Shown piece after piece: positions 55,120 through 64,000 of a stretch of DNA of 64,000 nt. The stretch is taken from NCBI GenBank assembly GCA_021432635.1, contig MU270030.1, positions 818,464-882,463 on the forward strand, written 5' to 3'. The stretch is from Thozetella sp. PMI_491 (lineage: Eukaryota > Ascomycota > Sordariomycetes > Chaetosphaeriales > Chaetosphaeriaceae). Below the pieces are notes generated by a model that was given only the letters and a program-made list of their open reading frames with translations, ran no database searches and had not been told where the DNA came from. How positions within the stretch are numbered: the first letter of the stretch is position 1; each line of letters begins with the position of its first letter. Position numbers and translations under genes: made by a program.

Positions 55120-56519
55120 TCAATCGAGGCCAACGACGGCAGTGGCTGGGAGAATCCATGGTTTCCAGTAGCTGCCTAGAATGTCGTCAACCACCTCAAC
55201 GATCTCTCGGCCCCAGCCTTGCAGGAACCAGTGCTCATCCAGCATGTGGAAGAATGCGCCAAAATACGCAAAGAGGACAAGCGCCGGTGCCTGCCGTTGA
55301 TGAAGCAGCGTGAAGTATTGTTCGGGCGCAAAATGTATAAATGCGAGTGGTCCAGCCCAGGCACGGTTAGAGCCCCACTGCTGCAGTGTGTGGGGGTCCA
55401 TCGTGTGGAATTGCACAATATACATCCGGCATTTTCTTAGGATGTGCAGTGCTTCTTCATAGACCTCTCCATGACTGCTGTCCTTCCACACACCCCGTAC
55501 GCGCCGCAAGTCTTCGTCCATCGGATCCGCAATGGCACTAGTTGGGTTTAACTCAGCCCAATTCCCTAGGTCGATCACGGGCTTCATCCGTCCGTTACGC
55601 AGGGAATCATAATGCGGAGCCAGCACGGCATCGACGCCACGGACCATTGGTATCCACTCGACACCGAGCAGCCGGTCCTTATGAGAGTACCGCTGAGCTC
55701 GCTCTGCTGGCCCAGCAAGCTGTTTCGAAATAGCAAAGGTGTAGAGGATGTTGAGAATAGACCATGAAAATACAGCCTCGCATTTGTCCCTGGTGAAGTG
55801 CTCGACCACGTCGTGAAACCCTGTGAGTGACTTTTCATGATGCATTGTCGCTTCCAAGACATGGGGGCTGTCTTGTTTGTTGTTCATGTATGCTAGATGT
55901 AAGGCAGTCAAGGCGAGGATGGCATGCACCACAAAATGATGCTCAAAGCCGACTTGTGGAAATGTAACCTGCCACAGGATGTCGATGTTGGGTGTGTTGA
56001 AGATGGTGGAACTCGTAGACACCGTCCAGTGATGCAGCAACGCCAAGTCTCGAATGCTAAAATTAGGCAAAGGCTGCCCGTGTGCATGCGAAGCACCCGA
56101 GGTCGAACTTGGCGTAGGAGGAATGGCTAGAGTGTGGCCGGTCTGATCCCGTTCGCCTTCGACGACGCCCAAATCGTTGCTAGCCCGAGTCCTAGTCAGT
56201 GATTCAGGCTCGGAGGGGTTGTCTGCCGCATCTGGAGAAGCAGGGGCCCTAGAGTTCACGCAGTTGGTAGGCCTGATGAGCTTGGAGCCAGCGGGATATT
56301 GGCAAGACTCGTCGCGGCGAACGCAGGATTGACATCGCGGACGTTGCTCGCCGCACTAACCATAGACAATCACGTCAGCCGCAAGCAGGCACAACGGCTG
56401 GGGCAAGGCAATACTTTGACTCGGCGGTCCCTGCAATTAAGGCATCCGGTTCGTGACTTTTGGTGCGGGCGTCTTGTCCTGGCTGGTAATCCTCCTTTGG
56501 GCACCTCTGAGGAAGGCAT
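55120..56519 (-). CDS. Zn2Cys6 transcription factor, Upc2/sterol-uptake-regulator-like layout
   Basis: Two exons: 56519-56415 and 56355-55120, with a 59-nt intron (GTATTG...ctgac...GTTAG), giving 446 aa. The start is fixed by ATG 56519 (MPSSEVPKGG). The intron falls inside the zinc cluster between Lys35 and Cys36. Spliced, it reads C26LNC29RDRRVKC36..C43QSC46..C53, a perfect CX2CX6CX6CX2CX6C, which confirms the junction. After a Ser/Thr/Pro linker comes an all-helical domain beginning LPNFSIRDLALLHHWTVSTS and FEHHFVVHAILALTALHLAY. This layout (short, N-terminal cluster, this helical start) is that usually annotated as sterol uptake control protein/Upc2-like. The target is inferred only. Confidence 0.9.
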
Positions 56520-57713
56520 GTGGGCGTACAATGATTACAGTGGGAACGCGAGGACGCAGATGCTGGCGAGTGGCGACATTGGCGCGGGAACGAGGTTGCG
56601 GGACCGATGACGGCTGAGAACGAGCTGGGAGCGAGAATCAACCTCACCATGTACGCGAGTCATGGGCCTTAGTAACGCCGCGTCCCACTGTGGCGCCTGA
56701 GGCTTGCCGAGTCTCGTACCTCGTTTGTCGTTTTGCTCGAAACAGCCTTCAGCCACAGGAATCACATAACTGTTACGCTCAGCACATGTCGGTGTGATTT
56801 AAGTTGAACTTCGGCAAAAGATCCACAACCTCAGCGAGTCATGAAGCATGACGCCGGAGCACGAGATATTATGCCCTTCATCATATCCAACCAAACCATG
56901 GCTTGTCACTCAACCCTTGCATGGCTACCCCATGCGGTCACGTCTGACAAGCCCAACAGCATAGCCCGCGTCGCATAATTGAACCAGAGAGGGGTTCCGG
57001 GCGTAAAAAAGGAAAATTATAGCAATGCTTAGTAGGCCTCAAGTGCCTCGGCGAGTCCACCCTCGTGCACCACTGGGCATTCGCTCAAGGCAAATTCCAA
57101 AGCATTTACCAAAGACTAGAAGTGCCAAAGCCTGTGGTATTCGGTGCGATGCCCCAGGTTTACTCCAGCCCCCGATTAAGTAGCTCGCGACTGCTTCTAA
57201 GGTTCGAGCCTCTCGGCCCAACAAGATACCAACGAGGCATACAGACATGTCTCGAGAGAATTCAGCCGCCAAATGACTTTATATCGTACTAAACGGCCTT
57301 CCTTTAACAAGTAATGGTATTGCGCTGAAGAATATACGATCATCTCCATATAGACCAGCATGCGAAGACATCTGAAAAGGGATTCAATCACTGTCAATGA
57401 CTTTGACCAAGTCGCGAGCAAGCTAAGAACATTGGTCAGCGGCACAGGACCGAGAAGTAGTCTTTATCAATGCCGAGGCCAGCTCGGGATCCAAGTATCC
57501 ACGGCAATGTACTTGGTTTTGCCTGTCTACTACCAAAATACTTGGATCTATACACAGTAGCGGCATGGGCTAGTATTAACAAGCAGCTTTCGCTTTTGCT
57601 CTCCTGAGGTAGTCAAGAACCAAGAGACATTGCTCTCCCAAATTCGACTCTACTATCTTCATAAGTACATCTTATAGTGTAGCAGAAATACCGGCCAACA
57701 CACCTCCTCAGGA
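56520..57713. other. Intergenic, no supported gene
   Basis: 5' flank of the regulator and 3' flank of the UGT gene. Short domain-free frames only. Confidence 0.5.
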
Positions 57714-60555
57714 CTAACCCTTCTTTCCTGCCGCCAGCGCTTCAAGATTGGTCCAAAGGCCATTTATATCCAGCCCGGTCGCCTGGCCGCTCTCGACCAT
57801 ATAGCGGCCCTCTTGGAACCGTGCGTCCGTGATTTGTTTCTTAATCCGACTGTGCAGTGCCGATCGGACAGACTTGCTGATGCCTGCGCTGGTGTAAGCT
57901 AGCAACCCAAACATGCCGGCGCCAGTCTTTGTAGTTAGTCCAACGACACCTTTTCCGACACCCTTGAGTGCTCCCACCGCGCCCTCTTTTGCCGCACCTC
58001 TGTATGGCTGAACCACAAGGTCGCTGAGGCCATCCCAGAAGCCCCATGCAAAATTCTTGCCAGCGACAGTAGCTCCGCTGCGAATGCCGTTGACCTTCCC
58101 ATGGTCGCGCACTTCATCGCCGTAGTGGCTTGGGATGGACCGGAGACCCTCTGTTATTGCCACGGGTATGTCAACCATCATTCCCTTGAGCGCTGTCGGC
58201 GCGAAGCCGCCAATACTCTTGGCTGATGCGCCAATCATCCTCCTGGTGAGGGCCGACTGTTCTTTTTTGCCGGTAGTGGCCCCAGAAGTTGAGGCCATAG
58301 ATGACTTGTCATCTCTTTCCTGGAGCTTCTCCTCGTGCTGTCTTTTTTGCATAGCCCGCTTCCTGTCGTCGCGATACTCGTCCATGGGGCGCGTCACGAT
58401 TCCAGTGACGGACGTGGCAAGGTCGACGGCCGTCGACATGACCGCAGATGCGCCCCCAGAGACAGGATCCCAACGACTTGTTTCTATGGAAAACGGTTTG
58501 GTTTCGTACCTAAGAAATTGGTCAGTAAGCCTGGCCCTGATATGAGGAGCGGACGAGGTGGGATAACGAACACTGTCAAGTGCTTCGCCTGGATGAGACC
58601 CTTGTCAAGCAACGACTGCGCCGCAATCTTGGACAGCTTGACAGGACACTTGCCGCCCTTGTACAGCCAAGCAGCAGGTTGGTCAGCTAGAAGATCGCAG
58701 CGAATTGAACCTAGCGGTAGGCAGCGGTGGAACGATTCAACGGCAGCTTGAACGCCGTCCTCTCGCGACATGCGCTCCGCAATCAAAGAGGCAGCTTCGC
58801 GTGATTGCGGGGATAGACAGAAGTGGATGGCTTCGGCCAACTTGGTAACTGTCAGCTCGCGGTGAGGTATTGGCTGCGGTCCTGCTCCCGCGTTGGCTAT
58901 CATTTGACCCCAAAATGGCTGACTGGTGAAAATGCGCGTGAATTAGCTAGCCGTAACCATAGCATTCTAGAGCATGCAATTAAAACTTACTCGCCAAAGA
59001 ATGGTACAATCGTAGTGGGCTTCCCGAACCGCAGGCCGCAGGCAGTTGTACCGGCACCTCCGTGGTGAACGACGGCGGCGACATGTTGAAAGAGCCATTC
59101 ATGGGGGCAGTCGCCGATGAAATGTATGTCGTCGCTGGGTGAACCCTGTAACCCGGACCAGCCCTCGGACACGATTGCTCGGACTCCGGCAGCCTGCACT
59201 GCTTGCACGACTACGTCCATCATGGCATGTGGGTTTTCCATGACAATACTGCCGAATCCAATGTATACTGGAGGCGGTCCAGCTGTTAGAAATTGTCGTA
59301 GCTCTGCCGAAGGTTCGTAGTCAGGGGCATCTCTGAAGAAGAAGCCGCAAACATCTGTACTAGGTCCCTTTCTCAGTCAAGCTGCTTTGGGCTGGCCAAT
59401 TCGTCTGTAAGTGCGCTGAGGAGATCGTACCAATGTATGCGGGCCAGTCTGCTGGCTTGGCAATAAGGGCAGGCGACCAGCAATATGTAAACGGCACCTT
59501 GAGAGTTTGCGCCAGGATAGGGCCGTCAAACATTGCCACCTCGTCCAGTTCGATTGACTTGCGCCATTTATTGATGACATCCCCTAGCCTATGAGCAGCA
59601 ACAGTTAGTCAAGGTCTGGATGACAGTTTTGCGACGAAGGAGAACGGAACAACCTACCCTTGCCAGGTGAGCCAATCGACAATGAGATATGACAGCTGGT
59701 TAGCCAAAGAGCGATCGCTTCGTGCGTTCTTGATGTTGGCAAGAGGATGGGGAAATGAAGCCGTGGGGGACCAGGGCATGGTGAACATAAGATGCACTGG
59801 GATACTGAGCGCTTCGGCGCAATGGATGTGTGCAAAGCTTGGCGGATTGGCAATGATGGCGTCTGCAATGAATGGCTTGCCTGTCATCGGGTCTGGCAGC
59901 ACACAAGAGGACCAGCAGCCTTCCAGCATCTCCCGCACCATCCAGCGTTTGCGCTCAATATCGCCTGCTTGCAGGCTCTTCATGCTGGGGATGAGTCCTG
60001 GATTCTTGACCATGTAGGCCATGAGCTCGGCCGGATCGCCGCCGATGGAGAAAAACTCGAGATTCGCGTCGTGAACAAACTTTTCGAATACCGCATGTGT
60101 GGCCAGGCGCACGCGGTGTCCATAGCGTGCCAGCACGCTGCCCAAGGCGACAAATGGTTGAACGTCGCCTCGACTTCCCACAACATGTATGACGAGGTTG
60201 AGCTTGGGTGTTGTTGCTGCGATTCCTTCGATAGACTGCACATAGTCTGGAGGCGGGGTAGTGGCAGTTATATGGGGAATGCGCTTCGGATGCAGCACAG
60301 ATAGAGTACGAACCAATTTTGAGTCGAAATCGACGTCAACACGGCCGTCATCTGCAGCAGGCGAATGAGCATCCAGTTCAATGGACTGGCGGCTGTTGTT
60401 TGTTGTTACATTCCGCGCTCGCACAACGTACCTTTCAAGATGACACTTTCCGGGGCGTAACCGTCAAAGCCGTTGAATGGAGGAAAGGAGTCGGCTACCG
60501 GCGCCAAGTCTTCCGCCCACTCGCCCGCGATCGCTTTCTCAGGGGAGGACGTCAT
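57714..60555 (-). CDS. UDP-glucosyltransferase, sterol 3-beta-glucosyltransferase (Atg26/UGT52)-like
   Basis: Six exons: 60555-60432, 60351-59658, 59588-59431, 59354-58991, 58922-58572, 58509-57714, giving 828 aa. Five introns of 62-80 nt all keep frame. The start exon reads MTSSPEKAIAGEW..GYAPESVILK, joined to DDGRVDVDFDSKL. The N-terminal GT28 domain has HVVGSRGDVQPFVALG (sterol/lipid acceptor side). Then come WQGLGDVINKWR, CGFFFRDAPDY, IGFGSIV and the nucleotide-sugar loop HHGGAGTTACGLRFGKPTTI followed by FFGDQPFWGQM (exon 4/5 junction). The C-terminal 240 residues are a Gly-rich, partly helical extension. The PH/GRAM domains of Atg26 are absent, so it is the short fungal type. It should glucosylate a sterol-like lipid in the cytosol or at membranes. 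Confidence 0.92.
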
Positions 60556-62796
60556 TGGTTTATGAAAATGCCAAGCGAATTAATAGATTTGCCCCTGGTA
60601 CCAAGACAATTCGTCGATCAGATTTGTTACTCGGCTTTATCGACATTCAAGGCCATTGAGATACACAGGTATTTTAAGCTTGCTGAGTTGGGAGGAAAGG
60701 GCGAGACCAAGGCTGCACAAAGCTGAGGCAAGCCGACGTGGCAGAGGTTCTGGCGACAAACGCCACCGGGTCGTTGAGTATGGTGGTTTCTAGATTCTGA
60801 GTCCTGAATCATGTCGCACTGGCTCGCTCTTCGTACCTCGTTTAATAAGCTTTACGGCATTATGCCCCACTTTGACTGGACGGCTCCGTAGATCAAGAGT
60901 AGCGAGGCTCAGGACACCTGAGCAACTTTGATGAGGGATACGCGTCTCGCACAATTTCAACAGTCAATGCGCAGAGATCTGACGCAGACTGTAACTATAG
61001 GCGGAGAGCGTTCTCGAGCTGTCCGGAGATCGATGCCAATGCCGACAATTGGAAGAACCTCTTTCCTCGGTGGGGTGCAACCGCATGTTAGAGATATTAT
61101 GGACGACTCCGCCGTTTTGTCCAGCTGCGTGCAATGCTGCAAGCCATCGTAACAGCACTTTTGGGAGCGTTCTTGATGCCTTTCTTCGGAGCCAGCTTCT
61201 TACGCCTTCTAGCTCGACACAAAATGGATTGTAATAGCATCGACGCCCTGGGCAATATGAGTGGTTCGGGGCAGACGGAAAGGAAATCTCGTATGTGGTA
61301 CTTTGCGAAGCCGCCTCATTCCTGGGCCGGACCACGATGGCTCGCAAAGCCATCCATGGTCACACAGTTGCAGAGATTTGGCAACAACGGCCAACTCGTC
61401 GAGACTATCAACATGTCGGCGGTCGGATGCTTTGCTTCGCTCTTCCTCGGACAGTTCCGAAGGTGCCCTGCACACGGCGGCCAGAGCCCTCGATTTCTGT
61501 GGACAACCGACGACTTCACCAGCTCCGAGAATGCAGACATTAAGACAGAATCTTCGTCACAAGTCATAATGGGGTTGGCGGTCAAAACGACAGCCCGCAC
61601 CTACAGCCACGATTTTGAGTGGAGGTTCTGCGGAGCAAACATGTGTGTCACCATGACCCGGAGCATGAATGGAACACACGACATATTCATCGGCTCGGTA
61701 TTGGCGGCAAGGTGGAAACCCAGGAGAGAGCGCGAGGTATGTGTATTGAGGTTGGACCAGTTCTGAAGCATAGAGGAGAACCTGATGCCTGCCAGTTGAT
61801 CCAGAGCCTTGAGCTTTATCTTGTGAGGGATTTGTCAGTTATCGCTCAAGTTAATAGGGCCGGCTTGACACTTTCACGCGGTTTCGATGGCCTAACGAGC
61901 AATCCTCATCGACCAGACAACGATGGAGTGCTCCAGGAGCCAGATGAGGTGGCAGACTCTACAGTGGCAGAGCTAGTCACGATTAGCACGGGATCATGGT
62001 TGGCGCATGAGTACTTCAGATCCTCGGCGTAAGCATTACGGTATGCTCTAAACCGCTGTATGTCACCACAATACATGTTGTAAGCGTGCGACAATTGGCA
62101 CTCGAGGCATTGCAATGTTTCCTACAGGTCTACAGTACTATACATGGGGCCACGTCACCTTATTGCTGCTTGATTAGACGTTCTGCGGGAGGTGCTCTAC
62201 TAGCAGGTTGATAGTAGTTGGTCACATATGAGTATCTAGCGGTGGAAGGCGGCTGGGTACAAATTGCATCTTCCGGCACTGTTACACAATGGGCGATTAA
62301 GAATATCTTTTTGGTACGAAATCCTTCTGAGCAGCAAGCCACGTGACATTGTTGGGAGTTCTTCTGATAAGCGCCGTAGAACCCAGAAAGCAGGCGGATG
62401 GCGACTTCACTTTGCTGTGTTTCGCCGCGTTTCATCGTGTTGAGTGCAGCGAATTGGAGTGTCAGTTAGACTCTGCAGGAGGGACTAGTGGGAAGGCTTC
62501 CAGCGAACGGGGCCGCGTGGCGGCTAAACGAGCGCGGTTCGTTAAATAAAAAGTTGAACGAGATACGATGTCTGAAGGATCCTTGCGCTGCCCCACCTGC
62601 CCGCGCCGGCTCTCTGCCCACGGAAGTTAGTCGTTGTGGCAAGCTTTCTGTTGCTGTTGATGGTATGTTTAAGATGCAAGCAATTTCCTAGTTCCTCAAA
62701 AGGATATCTTCCTGGTCGTAGCTTGTTCTCTCTAATCGATCACAAATTCCTACAACCAACACACCTCCATCTCTGTTGGTTCGCATCGCTCGACTG
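60556..62796. other. Intergenic, no supported gene
   Basis: The longest plus-strand frame (61134-61766, ATG start, 210 codons) has no domain. Competing frames on the other strand are similar in quality, so I leave it uncalled. The region could hold a decayed gene. Confidence 0.45.
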
Positions 62797-63833
62797 ATGG
62801 CATTCGAAAATTATCACCCTTCGCTGGATGACCCAAATGTGTGGGTGCCGTACAGGTACTATCCTAGTGTCCCGGCAGCATCAGTCTTTGTTGCGCTCTT
62901 CGCCTTGGTAACGCTGTACCATTGTGCCCTGTTGGCCGTACGCCGGACCTGGTTCTTCCTGCCCTTCATCATTGGAGGGATTTGTAAGTCACGAACTGAA
63001 CCACCTCGTCGATACCCGTCGGACTGACATTAGGCCCGCGACAGTTGAACTCGTGGGATACGTCGGTCGTATAGTGTCGGCGGGCGACATCTGGGCCCTT
63101 GGACCCTTCATCATCCAGAGCCTTCTGCTCTTGATTGCCCCTGCGCTCTTTGCCGCCTCTATATATATTGTACTAGGCCGCATCATTCTAGTAGCCGATG
63201 GCGAACACTACTCTTACGTCCCAAGGCGATGGCTTACAAAAGCTTTTGTCACTGGAGATGTAATTTCATTCATGCTGCAGCTGGCTGGTGTGTGAATCTA
63301 TTGACTTTTCCGGCTTCCCAGGCTCACCATCTCTCTCCTTCTGACACTTTCTTACAGGTGGCGGCATTCAAGCTGCTGGGAGCCTCGAGATGTTTCGTCT
63401 CGGTGAGAAGCTCATTATCGCCGGGTTATTTGCTCAGATCACTTTCTTCGGACTATTCATCGTCGTCGCCGTCACGTTTCACGTTCGCTATAACCGCCAC
63501 ACCGCAGCAGCCACGTCCAATAGTTCACACTGGGTTCGCCATATGTACGCCTTGTATGGCAGCTCACTCATCATCCTGATACGCTCCATCTTCCGGGTAG
63601 TCGAATACATTATGGGGAACAACGGGCCTCTACTTCGCTATGAATACTTTCTCTACATTTTCGATGCAGCGCTCATGTTTCTCGTTATGGTTTTGCTCGC
63701 TATCGTGCATCCAAGCCAGCTCGTCAGTTGGAAAACTCAAGCCAATGTGGATGTGCCTATGAGGAAAAGCCGATGGCTTCATGGTCGAAAACACGATACT
63801 CCCAGCCACGGGAGTGCTTTAAGCAGCTCATAA
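62797..63833 (+). CDS. RTA1-family membrane protein (lipid-translocating exporter-like), copy 2
   Basis: Three exons: 62797-62983, 63045-63287, 63358-63833, with introns of 61 and 70 nt (GTAAGT, GTGTGT), giving 301 aa. Frame upstream of ATG 62797 is open only through TTG. RTA1 motifs: YYPSVPAASVFVALFALVTL (TM1), FELVGYVGRIVSA, APALFAASIYIVLGRII, GDVISFMLQLAGGG, GIQAAGSLEMFRLGEKLII, RSIFRVVEYIMG. Seven hydrophobic segments. It matches the RTA1 consensus better than copy 1 (GYVGR, GGGIQAAGS). The tail is Ser/His/Lys-rich. Both introns interrupt the same codons as in copy 1 (after GGI and after the Gly of LQ-G), so the two genes are paralogs by duplication. Confidence 0.93.
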
Positions 63834-64000
63834 GAAACCTGGTTCGATTTGACGGACGTGGATGAAGCACATGATATTGAGTGATCACTAGTTTGTATAG
63901 ACAGAAGGGATAGAAAAAGCTGTTGGGGCCTTCTGAGAAGCGCAATCGATTGGTCGCAGGGTGATTGATCGGCATTGTACACATACATCCTGATGAATGA
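63834..64000. other. 3' flank of RTA1 copy 2, no gene seen
   Basis: Short non-coding sequence to the window edge. Confidence 0.5.

Noticed and set aside
61134-61766. 210-codon ATG-started frame
   Set aside because: A hydrophobic start but no family match in the rest. The minus strand has frames of similar quality. Left as possible decayed gene.

Overview
This window is a nuclear segment of a filamentous ascomycete, probably a Sordariomycete. The genes carry short introns (mostly 44-95 nt) with GTRNGY-type donors, CTNAC branch sites and CAG/TAG ends. The families are typical of that group: Zn2Cys6 regulators, P450, RTA1 proteins, Egh16-like protein, cAMP-receptor-like GPCR, GH67, GH10 and GH3. 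I rebuilt spliced models by hand, and every joined reading frame closes without a stop. There are no bacterial operons, no CRISPR array, no rRNA, and no tRNA that I could fold.

The window has two halves separated by a 10-N assembly gap at 38663-38672. The left half (1-38662) is visibly GC-rich with housekeeping-type genes. In order these are: a cell-surface repeat protein running off the left edge (-), a GH67 alpha-glucuronidase (-), a long gene-poor GC-rich stretch containing one 54-residue Cys-rich protein (+), a seven-TM cAMP-receptor-like GPCR (+), a signal-peptide-bearing SET protein (-), a SNF2 helicase (+), an F-box/LRR-type protein (+), the Jac1/HscB co-chaperone (+), an Egh16-like secreted protein (-), COP9 signalosome subunit 4 (+), a GDSL/SGNH esterase (-), a degenerate Hsp70/actin-fold-like protein (-), and the first 17-22 codons of a gene cut by the gap (+).

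The right half (38673-64000) is visibly less GC-rich and looks accessory. It holds a Zn2Cys6 regulator (-), a P450 (+), a small secreted Cys-rich protein with a GC-AG intron (+), a SAM methyltransferase (+), a small two-TM protein (+), a divergent GH10 enzyme (-), the broken C-terminus of a GH3 beta-glucosidase (-), two RTA1 paralogs with identical intron positions (+,+), a second Zn2Cys6 regulator of Upc2-like layout (-), and a sterol-glucosyltransferase-like UGT (-). No polyketide synthase, NRPS or terpene synthase is present.

The most interesting reading is that the right half is a module for glycosylated or sterol-like lipids. It combines a GH10 of unusual active site (a family that includes fungal tomatinase), a decayed GH3, a sterol-type UGT, a P450, a methyltransferase, two RTA1 lipid exporters and an Upc2-like regulator. 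This is inference and needs expression or metabolite data. Other leads are the dibasic-site repeat protein at the left edge, the isolated 54-aa protein, the small secreted protein, and the SET protein with a signal peptide.
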